Assembly: GCA_016199125.1 (NCBI GenBank)
Contig: JACQHH010000199.1
Span: forward strand, 1-34,858
DNA: 34,858 nucleotides
Direction of reading: 5' to 3'
Source: Candidatus Lambdaproteobacteria bacterium
GTDB lineage: Bacteria; SAR324; JACQKK01
Below, piece after piece: positions 1 through 8,368 of this stretch. The notes under the pieces were generated by a model. That model worked only from the letters and a program-made list of their open reading frames with translations, was not told the DNA's origin and made no database searches. Both the position numbers and the translations under genes were made by a program. The first letter of the stretch is position 1. Each line of letters starts with the position of its first letter.

Positions 1-24
1 CCTGGGACGCGGTTTTGCTGCAAG

Positions 25-98
25 TAGCGGGGGCAGGATTAGAACCTGCGACCATTGGGTTATGAGCCCAACGAGCTACCGGACTGCTCTACCCCGCG
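25..98 (-). tRNA. tRNA-fMet (initiator, anticodon CAT)
   Basis: Reverse complement CGCGGGGTAGAGCAGTCCGGTAGCTCGTTGGGCTCATAACCCAATGGTCGCAGGTTCTAATCCTGCCCCCGCTA: cloverleaf, anticodon CAT, three G:C pairs (GGG/CCC) in the anticodon stem and unpaired position 1-72, which are initiator hallmarks. CCA is not encoded. Confidence 0.93.
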
Positions 99-126
99 CC
101 GATTCGAAGTCCTCACTTCGGGTGCA

Positions 127-200
127 CGCGGGAACCGTGATTCGAACCCGCGACCCTCAGCTTGGAAGGCTGATGCTCTAGCCAACTGAGCTATTCCCGC
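127..200 (-). tRNA. tRNA-Gly (anticodon TCC)
   Basis: Reverse complement GCGGGAATAGCTCAGTTGGCTAGAGCATCAGCCTTCCAAGCTGAGGGTCGCGGGTTCGAATCACGGTTCCCGC: canonical cloverleaf with TCC anticodon and GGTTCGAATC T-arm. Confidence 0.93.
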
Positions 201-221
201 ATCATGGCCATCCGTACTTTC

Positions 222-250
222 AGCCTATGCAATGACCCGGTGAAAGTCAA
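222..250 (-). promoter_or_regulatory. putative sigma70 promoter of the tRNA-Gly/tRNA-fMet unit
   Basis: Minus strand TTGACT (245-250), 17-nt spacer, TAGGCT (222-227), about 22 nt upstream of the tRNA-Gly 5' end. Confidence 0.45.
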
Positions 251-531
251 AGGCCGCCTCTCTGAACTCATCAGGATATGCCGAGTGCGGGAGCCTGTCA
301 AACGGCACCGCACCGAGCCGGGCGTGAGAGGCCGCCCGGGGTCTACGCCGCGCAAAGGCGAGACCCTGTGCGCTGGGCGGGCCTTTCAACACGACGGCCT
401 ACAGCGCGGAGCGTGTCCATTGCAGCCGATTTGACGTGGTGTTGGGGAGATATCGGGAACGCGCCGGTGAGCCTGATCGCCACGCCCTGGCGGCAGGGCG
501 GCCTGACACGCCGGCGCATGCGCCTGTGCGT

Positions 532-1257
532 TTACAGGTTCCATCCCCCGCTGACGAGCAGGTTGGCGCCGCTCACGTAGGCCGCCTGAGGCGAGAGCAG
601 GTAGTCCACCGCGCCCAGGATGTCGGCGTGCCGGCCCAGGCGGCCCAGGGGAACCGCGCTGCCGGGCTCGCCGATGCTGCCTTCCAGAAAGCCCGGCGAC
701 ACTTGGTTTACCGTGATGCCCTGCGGGCCCAGCAGCTTGGCATAACTGCGCGTGAGCAGGTGCACGCCCAGCTTTGCCGCGTGGTAATGCGTGGCGGTGG
801 TGCGCGCGGTGATGCGGTCCGCGGCGGAATCGCCGAGATTGATCACGCGGGCGGGCGCTCCCGCCGCCAGCAGCGGCCAAGCCGCATGGATCAGGTGCTG
901 CACGGCATTGCAGGTCACCTCAAGTACACGCGCCCAGGCCGCCGGTTCGATCTCTCCCAGGCCCACCTCCTCGTAGACACCTACATTATTGATCAGCACG
1001 TTGAGGTGCGGCGTGGCCGCGGCCGCCTCCTGCATCAGGCACGTGCGCGCCGCCGCATCGGCCAGATCCGCCGCCAGCAGCAGCGTCCGGGCGCCCTGGG
1101 CCTGGGCCTGCCGGGCCACGTCCTGGGCCCCCATCCGGCTTTGGTGGTGATGCAGCAGCAGCAGCGTGTCCGGCGCGGCCAGGTGCAGGGCCAACGCGCG
1201 CCCCAGGCCCCGTCCGGCGCCAGTGATGAGGATCACCCGGGTGTGCGGTGCGCTCAT
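532..1257 (-). CDS. SDR-family oxidoreductase, possibly FolM/dihydromonapterin-reductase-like
   Basis: GAGRGLG Rossmann motif, NNVG, YHAAK catalytic motif, C-terminal SGANLLVSGG; directly downstream of folB. Start set at MSAPHTRVILITGAG. Confidence 0.8.
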   Translation of the reverse strand: MSAPHTRVILITGAGRGLGRALALHLAAPDTLLLLHHHQSRMGAQDVARQAQAQGARTLLLAADLADAAARTCLMQEAAAATPHLNVLINNVGVYEEVGLGEIEPAAWARVLEVTCNAVQHLIHAAWPLLAAGAPARVINLGDSAADRITARTTATHYHAAKLGVHLLTRSYAKLLGPQGITVNQVSPGFLEGSIGEPGSAVPLGRLGRHADILGAVDYLLSPQAAYVSGANLLVSGGWNL

Positions 1258-1276
1258 GTCCGGCTGCCCCGCCCGC

Positions 1277-1681
1277 TCACGCGCCCACCTCCGGCTCAAC
1301 CTGCACGTCGCCGTGCTCGCGCACGATGGTCAGGCTGACCGCCGGCCCGTCGCTGTCGGCCACTGCCTGGGGCTTGCGCACGTGCAGCTCCAGGTGCGCC
1401 AGGCCAAAGGTATCGCAGAGATGCTCGGCCAGGCGCCGCGCCAGCGTTTCCAACAGGTGATAGCGGCCGGCGATGACAAAGCGCCGCGTCTCGGCGGCAA
1501 CGTCGGAGTAGTTCACGGTGCGATCGATGTTGTCACGGGCCGCGGCGGGCTCGAACCAGTGACGGAAGGCGATGTCGATCAGCAGCGGCTGTGGGTGTAC
1601 GCGTTCGTCAGCGTTGACGCCGATGATGCATTCCACGCGCAGCTTGTCGATGTGGATCGTCTCGTTCTCGAAACGGTACAT
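1277..1681 (-). CDS. folB: dihydroneopterin aldolase (FolB/FolX family)
   Basis: MYRFENETIHIDKLRVECIIGVNADERVHPQPLLIDI, NYSDVA, LLETLA and RKPQAV motifs match FolB. Confidence 0.85.
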   Translation of the reverse strand: MYRFENETIHIDKLRVECIIGVNADERVHPQPLLIDIAFRHWFEPAAARDNIDRTVNYSDVAAETRRFVIAGRYHLLETLARRLAEHLCDTFGLAHLELHVRKPQAVADSDGPAVSLTIVREHGDVQVEPEVGA

Positions 1682-1807
1682 GACGCCGGTCCAGGCTGTG
1701 GGGCGACGTGGCGCCGCCGATCCGGGTCCTCGCCGCGCAGGATGCGCCAATCGACCGTGGGCACGGCAGGGGGCCGGGCCTGACGTGTCCCCCGCGCCGG
1801 CAGGGCG

Positions 1808-2428
1808 TTAGAGCTGGCTCAGCAGACGGGCGCGCTGGTGGCGATATTCGCTGTCGTCGAGCAGGTCGTGTCGACGCAGGTCGTTCAGCCGCGCCAGGCG
1901 CGTGGCCAACCCCAGCCCGTCGGCGGCAAGCGCCGGCAGGGACGCCATCTCCCCCGGCGGCTCGTCGACCGTTTCCCGCCGCGCGTCCCACGCCGCGTCC
2001 GTCTGCCGTTCAAAGTAGAGCTGCGCCGCCCGACCCAGGGCCCAGGTGGCCGCATAGACGCGACCCACGAGCGGAAGCGTCCCGCCGAGCGGCACAAAGC
2101 GCAGCAGGCAGCGCAATGTCAAGCCGCCGCCCAGCGAAGCCGCCACACGCAGGAGCGCGGTGCGTCCGGCACCGGGAACGCCGTAAATCTTGCCCAGGGC
2201 CTGCACCATGGCCGCATGCACGGGCAACTCCAGGAACGGCACCGGCGCCGCGGCCAATAGCGTCGACGCGTTGGCGCACACGCGCACCACCGCATCGGCG
2301 CGCTCGCGGCGCTCACGGGGCGTCAGCTCGTCGAAGCTGCCGCGCAACAGCCGCCGCAGCGTGTCTTCGTAGGCACCAACGGATGCGCGCCAATCGTCCA
2401 GCCGAGACCTGTGCCACTGCGAGTTCAT
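1808..2428 (-). CDS. DUF697/YcjF-like membrane-associated protein
   Basis: AAPVPFLELPVHAAMVQALGKIYGVPGAG resembles the DUF697 core. The start overlaps the glnE stop by 4 nt. Confidence 0.55.
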   Translation of the reverse strand: MNSQWHRSRLDDWRASVGAYEDTLRRLLRGSFDELTPRERRERADAVVRVCANASTLLAAAPVPFLELPVHAAMVQALGKIYGVPGAGRTALLRVAASLGGGLTLRCLLRFVPLGGTLPLVGRVYAATWALGRAAQLYFERQTDAAWDARRETVDEPPGEMASLPALAADGLGLATRLARLNDLRRHDLLDDSEYRHQRARLLSQL

Positions 2429-5400
2429 GGTGCCTCCAGCACATCGAATGCGGCCAGCACTCCCAACTCCATGCGCCGCATGACCGCGCGAATTTCGTCA
2501 AATCGCCAGCGCGCCCGCACCGCCTCCAGCTTGTCGAACATTTCCGCCGTGGCGCGATGTGCGAAATGCTCCACGTGCAGCGCGAGCCGCTCATCCAGGT
2601 CGGACAAGTCCAGATACATTGGCAGCAGATTGGTAATCATTTCATGCTCCTGGGGCCGTGTCCAGCGCGCGGCCGCCGCGGCGTCGTCGCCGTCGGAGGA
2701 CGCCTCGCGGTGCGGGGCCCCGGCCGTGGCCAGGCCCGGCGACGGCTGCGGCAGCGCGCCGGGCGGCGCATCGAGCTGGGCCACCAGGAACTGGCACTGG
2801 CGCAGGAACTCGAATCCGATCATCCCACCCACGGCATACTTCAGCGGCAGCACCTGGTCCGTGTCCACGCCCTGACTGTGCTCGCGCACGAGGCGCAGCA
2901 GCATGTGCCGCACGGCCGCCACCACCTCGCGGCGCTTGCGCGGCCGGCCTCGCCACGCGCGTGCCGTGGCTGCCAGCAGGGCCTGGCCCAGACCCGCGCT
3001 GCCGGCCAGGTGCCGCAGCCGCGTGAGCGCCTGGAAATTCCACACCTCCGCCTCGCTGCCCAGAAAGTTGAGATAGGCCGACAGGTTGGGCACCAGCACA
3101 CCCTTGGCCCCGAACGGCCGCAAGCGGTGGTCCAGCTCGTAGAGCCGCCCGAACTGCGTCTGCGAGGTCAGCAGCGAATCCAGCTTCTGCGCCAGCTTGG
3201 TGTAGAACTCGTAGTGGCTGCGCCCGGCGCTGGTCTTGCCGTCGCGCGCATAGAGGAACACGAGATCCAGGTCGGAATTGAAGTGCATTTCCCGGCTGCC
3301 CAGCTTGCCCATGGCCAGCACGGCAAAGTCGCCGATGGCGCCGTCGGCGCCGGCACCCTCCGGCAGTCCCAGGCGCTCCACGAGGGTATTCCAGGCGTGC
3401 CGGGCGCAGACCGTGATGGTGGCGTCGGCCAGTTCGCTGAGCAGGCGCCGGTGTTCGTGGGAACCCGGATCGTGCAGATAGGTCATGAGGATCTGAATCA
3501 CGAGCTGCGACTTGGTCATCTGCAGCTCAAGGATGAACTCCTCCTCGTCGCGCGCCTGCGCCAGCACGCCTTGCAGCAGGGGCAACGGGCCGCCAGCCCC
3601 CGATCCCGTCAGCGACAGGAAGGATTCCAGGAATTCCGGGTGCCGGATCAACTGCCGCGCCTGCACGCCGCCCTCGCGAAAGATCAGGTCGATCCAGTCC
3701 ACGATGCTGGGATTGGCCTCGATGAGGGAATAGATCGCGTTGCGGTTGCCGATCTGCTCGGCAAACTCCAGCCAACGCGGAAAACCTGCGGCCGTGCCCT
3801 GGCGATACAGCGCGGGCAGCGTGAGCAGCCTGCTCAACTTGAACACGCAGCGCTCGCCCATGCGCGTGCGCATGAGGGAGGTCATCAGCGAATTCACGCG
3901 TTGCAGGGCGGCCTGGGCCGGGGCTTCGCCCAGGCGCTCGCGCAGGGCCGCCTGCCACACGTCGGACTGGGGATAGTTCTCCTCCCCGGTGCCGCGCACC
4001 AGCCCGGCAAAGCGCTCGGCGACCCGCTCCCGGGCCTGCGCCAGTGCCGCCTCCGCCGCGGGCAGGCGCCGGGCAAAGTCGGGCGCGAAGTCGTGAAACA
4101 CGCGCAGGCGCTCACCCGCGTCCTGCGGCAGTTCCTGCACCTGTGCCTCGTCCACCATTTGCAGCCGGTTTTCGCGGGTGCGCAGGCACCAGTAGTCGGC
4201 CAGGTGCGCGCGGCCGTCCGCCTGGGGCAGCAGGTCGCCGGCCATCAGCTCCTCGACGGCGCGGGCGTGGTTGGTCACCTGCAGCGCCGGGCGCCGCCCG
4301 CCGTGCAGCAGTTGCTGCGCCTGGACGAAGAACTCGTTTTCACGGATGCCACCGCGGCCCAGCTTGAGATTGCGCGCCTGGCCGGCGCCGTGCTGGCGGT
4401 TGATGTCGTGCTTGATCAGGGCCACGCCCTCCAGCGCGCCGAAGTCCAGGTAACGCCGGTAGACGAAGGGACGCAGGGTCTCGGCCAGGCGCTCCCAGAG
4501 GGCCATGTTGCCCTCCACGGGCCGCGCCTTGATCATGGCGGTGCGCTCCCACTCCCGGCCGTGGGTCACGTAGTAATCCTCCACCAGGGCAATGCTGGGG
4601 CTGAGGTGCCCGGAGCGGCCCATCGGCCGCAGATCGGTGTCCACGCGAAAGCCGATGCCCTCCTCGGTCTTCTGGGCGAGCAGCCGCGTGAAATAGCGCA
4701 CGACCTGGTTGTGAAACTCGTCGCTGCTGGAGCCGGGGGTATCGCCGCGCACACCCGCCGCCAGCGCGGCCCAGCGCGACCAGTGTGCTTCGGGCGGCTC
4801 GTCGGGATCGATGGGCGGGGCGTCGGCGAGGATCGGCGCGCTCAACGGGCCGCTGCCTCCGTTGACGAAGATCAGGTCCACGTCCGACGCGTAGTTCAGC
4901 TCCTGCCCGCCCAGCTTGCCCATGCCCACCACCAGGCCGGGGGCAGGCCCGCCCCCGGCCTGGCGCGGCAGGCCCCGGCGGCGCACCTGGATGGCAAAGG
5001 CATAGCGGTACGCCACGCGGATCAGCGCGTCGGCCAGATCCGACATCTGGCGGCAGGTGCGGGCCGTGTCTTGCAGGCCCAGCAGATCGCGGGCCGTGAT
5101 GCGCAGCAGGTTGTCGTACTTCCAGCGGCGCAGCACGGCCATCAGCGCCGCCTCGTCGAGCGTGGGGCATTCCGCCGGCGCGCAGTAGTCGCGGAAGGGT
5201 CGCAGTGCACCGTCGCCCGGCAGGTCGTCCAGCAGCCCCTGGCCCAGTGCCGCGGGGCGGCGCATCAGCAGGCGCAGCAGAAACGGGGCGGCGTAGGCTA
5301 GGCGTGCCAGAGCCCGCTGCACGGATTCCTCGGCCAACGCGGAGGCCAATGGTGCGGGATCGTCCGCCTCATGCAGCAGGCGCTCCAGGATGTGCAGCGC

Positions 5401-5502
5401 CTCCGGCGGCGCCTCCAGCGCCCGCAGCTCCTGTGCCAGGGGCGCCAGCCGCTCGGGGGGAAGCCGCAGCCACCCGGCCCAGGGGGAAATGTCGAACGCC
5501 AT
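2425..5502 (-). CDS. glnE: bifunctional glutamine synthetase adenylyltransferase/deadenylyltransferase
   Basis: Two nucleotidyltransferase repeats (GMGKLGGQELNYASDVDLIFV; AMGKLGSREMHFNSDLDLVFLY), KLGRGGIRENEFFVQ, full length. Start set at MAFDISPW. Confidence 0.95.
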   Translation of the reverse strand: MAFDISPWAGWLRLPPERLAPLAQELRALEAPPEALHILERLLHEADDPAPLASALAEESVQRALARLAYAAPFLLRLLMRRPAALGQGLLDDLPGDGALRPFRDYCAPAECPTLDEAALMAVLRRWKYDNLLRITARDLLGLQDTARTCRQMSDLADALIRVAYRYAFAIQVRRRGLPRQAGGGPAPGLVVGMGKLGGQELNYASDVDLIFVNGGSGPLSAPILADAPPIDPDEPPEAHWSRWAALAAGVRGDTPGSSSDEFHNQVVRYFTRLLAQKTEEGIGFRVDTDLRPMGRSGHLSPSIALVEDYYVTHGREWERTAMIKARPVEGNMALWERLAETLRPFVYRRYLDFGALEGVALIKHDINRQHGAGQARNLKLGRGGIRENEFFVQAQQLLHGGRRPALQVTNHARAVEELMAGDLLPQADGRAHLADYWCLRTRENRLQMVDEAQVQELPQDAGERLRVFHDFAPDFARRLPAAEAALAQARERVAERFAGLVRGTGEENYPQSDVWQAALRERLGEAPAQAALQRVNSLMTSLMRTRMGERCVFKLSRLLTLPALYRQGTAAGFPRWLEFAEQIGNRNAIYSLIEANPSIVDWIDLIFREGGVQARQLIRHPEFLESFLSLTGSGAGGPLPLLQGVLAQARDEEEFILELQMTKSQLVIQILMTYLHDPGSHEHRRLLSELADATITVCARHAWNTLVERLGLPEGAGADGAIGDFAVLAMGKLGSREMHFNSDLDLVFLYARDGKTSAGRSHYEFYTKLAQKLDSLLTSQTQFGRLYELDHRLRPFGAKGVLVPNLSAYLNFLGSEAEVWNFQALTRLRHLAGSAGLGQALLAATARAWRGRPRKRREVVAAVRHMLLRLVREHSQGVDTDQVLPLKYAVGGMIGFEFLRQCQFLVAQLDAPPGALPQPSPGLATAGAPHREASSDGDDAAAAARWTRPQEHEMITNLLPMYLDLSDLDERLALHVEHFAHRATAEMFDKLEAVRARWRFDEIRAVMRRMELGVLAAFDVLEAP

Positions 5503-5615
5503 GACCTCACGTCTTGTGCATGCGTGCCGGTGCAGCCGGCGCCGCACCCGCACGACCGGTCGCCGCGGGAATTGACAAGCCCCCTTCCCGACGTATCCTA
5601 GGGAATGCCACCTCA

Positions 5616-6938
5616 ATGATGCGCAAGCCCTGCGCGCAGCGCAAGGCGCTCCTGCACACCCCAATCCCGTTGAAAAGGCGCAGCCCCGTGATCCCCTTCG
5701 CAGAGGCGCTGCAGATCGTGTTGACCCATGCCCGGCCCACCGAACGGGTGGAGCAGGTGCCGCTGCTGGCGGCATACGGGCGCACGCTGGCCGAAGCGCT
5801 CGTGGCGGCCGAGAACATTCCCATCGCCAACAACTCGGCCATGGACGGCTATGCCGTGCGCAGCGCGGACGTGGGCAATGCGGAGCAATGCCACCGCGCC
5901 CCGCTGCGGGTGGTGGAGGTGCTTGCCGCGGAGCGCGCCAGCACGCGCACCCTGGGGCCGGGCGAGGCCATGAAGATCATGACCGGCGCGCCCATCCCGC
6001 CGGGCGCGGACGCGGTGGTGATGGTGGAACGCACCCGCGCCGAGGGCCGGACGGTATGGATCGAAGCGCCCGCTCAGGCGGGCCAGCACGTGCGCCCGGC
6101 CGGCGGCGACATGCGCGCGGGGCAGCGCGTGCTCCCCGCCGGCACCCGCCTGGAGGCCGCGCACCTGGGCCTGTTGGCTTCGCTGGGGCATGCCCAGGCC
6201 ACCGTGGCCGCGCGACCGCATGTGGGCGTGTTGGCCACGGGCAACGAGCTGGTGCCGCCCGAACAGACCCTCAGCGCCGGCAAGGTGCGCAACGCCAACA
6301 GTTACACGCTCTGCGCCCTGGCCGAGGCCGCGGGGGCGGAGGTGGAATTCCTGGGCATCGCGCCCGACGACCGCCCCTCGCTGGCGGCCACGCTGCGCCG
6401 GGAGCTGGCGCGCGTCGACGTGCTGGTCACCTCCGGCGGGGTGTCCATGGGAGACTTCGACTACGTGAAGCACCTGGTGGCGGAACTGGGGCTGAACGTG
6501 CACTTCCGCGAGGTCAATGTGAAGCCCGGCAAGCCGGTGGTGTTCGCCACCCAGGGCGCCAGGCTGTTCTTCGGCCTGCCGGGGAACCCGGTGTCGTCCA
6601 TGGTGTCCTTCCAGCAGCTCGTGCGCCCGGCGCTGCGCAAGGTGCAGCACGCGCGGAACACCGGCCTGCGCACGCTGCGCGCGGCCATCGGCGAGCCCTA
6701 CAGCAAGGGCGACGGCAAGCGCCATTTCCTGCGCGGCATGCTTTCCACCGATGGCGACGGACGGCCGCGCGTCCGGCTCACGGGCGCGCAGGACTCCAAC
6801 ATCCTCACGTCCATGGGCCGCGCCAACTGTTTCGTGGTGCTGGACGAGGCGTGCAGCGCCGTGGCGCCCGGCGATGCAGTGGACGTGCAGTTGTTCGAGG
6901 GAGAGGACTTCGCGGCGGTACAGGGGCCCGCCGAGTAA
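5616..6938 (+). CDS. moeA: molybdopterin molybdenumtransferase
   Basis: NSAMDGYAVR, MTGAPIPPGADAVVMVE, VLATGNELV, TSGGVSMGDFDYVK, FGLPGNPVS motifs. A GTG at 5689 is an alternative start. Confidence 0.95.
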   Translation: MMRKPCAQRKALLHTPIPLKRRSPVIPFAEALQIVLTHARPTERVEQVPLLAAYGRTLAEALVAAENIPIANNSAMDGYAVRSADVGNAEQCHRAPLRVVEVLAAERASTRTLGPGEAMKIMTGAPIPPGADAVVMVERTRAEGRTVWIEAPAQAGQHVRPAGGDMRAGQRVLPAGTRLEAAHLGLLASLGHAQATVAARPHVGVLATGNELVPPEQTLSAGKVRNANSYTLCALAEAAGAEVEFLGIAPDDRPSLAATLRRELARVDVLVTSGGVSMGDFDYVKHLVAELGLNVHFREVNVKPGKPVVFATQGARLFFGLPGNPVSSMVSFQQLVRPALRKVQHARNTGLRTLRAAIGEPYSKGDGKRHFLRGMLSTDGDGRPRVRLTGAQDSNILTSMGRANCFVVLDEACSAVAPGDAVDVQLFEGEDFAAVQGPAE

Positions 6939-6988
6939 GCGGCGGGAATCGCGGCGCCGCGCCAGTCAGGTTTCCGGGCCGCGGCGGC

Positions 6989-8350
6989 TCACAGACGGCA
7001 GGCGTCCAGCAGCATGCGCGGATCGCGGTGCCACGCACCGTTCCAGTCGTCCAGCAGGCGCTCGGCCCGGCAGCGGCCGGTGGCGGCGATCTCCTCCAGG
7101 GGCGCCAGGTATTTCACCTCGTTCTCACCCATCCCGTCGCAGGCGTTGAGGCGCTGCAAGCCGCCGTGGGCAATGGCCAGCAGGTCCTGGGCCCAGGCTT
7201 GCAGGGGCCGCCCCAGCGCCTGGGCGCGCAGGCCCACCCGCGCCGCCTCGTGAATCAGGGCCGGCAACTCCTTGGCAGTGAGCTTTTGCAGCAGCAGCAC
7301 CGCTTCCTCCAGGGCCGTGGTGTCGTAGAACATGCCGCGGGTGAGCGCCGACAGGGCGCAGATCATGTCCGGGGCGCCTGCATCGGCCATGCGCAGCTCC
7401 AGGTAGCTCTTCAGGCGCACCTCGGGAAAGATCGTCGTCAGGTGCAGCGCCCAATCGGCCTGGGTGGGCTGTTCTCCCTCCAGCCCCCGGCGCAGGAACT
7501 CGCGGAAGCTGTAGCCCGCGCAATCGATGTAGTGCCCGGCCCGATAGATGAAGAACATGGGCACGTCGAGCGCGTAGTCCACGTAATCCTGGTAGGAAAA
7601 GTCCTCGCGAAACACCGCGGGCAGGATGCCCGTGCGGTCGGGATCGGTGTGCTGCCAGATCAGTGCGCGCGTGGAGAGATAGCCCGTGGGCGTGCCGTTG
7701 GCCAAGGGGGAATTGGCGAAGAGCGCCGTGAGGATGGGGGAGGCCGCCATGCCCACACGCATCTTCACGGCCATGTCGGCTTCGCTGGAATAGTCCAGGT
7801 TGGCCTGCACCGTGCCCGTGCCCACCATCATGTCGATGCTCATGCTGCCGCGCTTCGGCAAGTAGTTGTGCATCACGGCATAGCGCTGCTTGGGCATCCA
7901 GGGCATCTCGGCGCTGGGGATGAACGGATTGCGCCCGATGCTGAGCCACACCAGGTCGAGCTGCTCGGAGATTTCGCGGATTTCGGCCAAGTGCTGGGTC
8001 AGCTCCTGGCACGTGCCATGGGCCGAGGGCAGCGGCGCCCCGGACAGCTCGAACTGCCCTCCGGGCTCCAGGCTGATGGCGGCCGCGCCCCGGGTCAGGG
8101 CGATGATGTTGGCGCCCTCGAAGACGGGCTCCCAGCCGAAGCGGCTGACGAATTGCTCCAGCACCGTGCGGATACCCTGCGGACCCTCGTAGGCCACGGG
8201 CCTGAGCGTGCGCCGGTGAAACCCCAGCTTCTCGTGTTCGGTGCCCAGCCGCCATTGATCCGGCGTGGCCTCGCCTTTGCGGAAAACGGACAACAGCTCG
8301 TCCATGGACTCAATAGGCGGCGAGTAGTCCTCAAAGCGGGTGCTGGTCAT
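6989..8350 (-). CDS. gshA: glutamate-cysteine ligase (GCS2/plant-alphaproteobacterial type)
   Basis: LGTEHEKLGF, ISLEPGGQFELSGAP, MMVGTGTVQANLDYSSEADM, FPEVRLKSYLELRMAD motifs. Confidence 0.9.
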   Translation of the reverse strand: MTSTRFEDYSPPIESMDELLSVFRKGEATPDQWRLGTEHEKLGFHRRTLRPVAYEGPQGIRTVLEQFVSRFGWEPVFEGANIIALTRGAAAISLEPGGQFELSGAPLPSAHGTCQELTQHLAEIREISEQLDLVWLSIGRNPFIPSAEMPWMPKQRYAVMHNYLPKRGSMSIDMMVGTGTVQANLDYSSEADMAVKMRVGMAASPILTALFANSPLANGTPTGYLSTRALIWQHTDPDRTGILPAVFREDFSYQDYVDYALDVPMFFIYRAGHYIDCAGYSFREFLRRGLEGEQPTQADWALHLTTIFPEVRLKSYLELRMADAGAPDMICALSALTRGMFYDTTALEEAVLLLQKLTAKELPALIHEAARVGLRAQALGRPLQAWAQDLLAIAHGGLQRLNACDGMGENEVKYLAPLEEIAATGRCRAERLLDDWNGAWHRDPRMLLDACRL

Positions 8351-8368
8351 AAATGCCGGATGAACCGA

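Noticed and set aside
513-524. Perfect palindrome GGCGCATGCGCC
   Set aside because: 12 bp in GC-rich DNA, no associated feature; likely chance.
1708-5301. 1197-aa plus-strand ORF
   Set aside because: Antisense shadow of glnE in GC-rich DNA; biased Arg/Ala/Gln/Pro/His composition and no recognisable motif.
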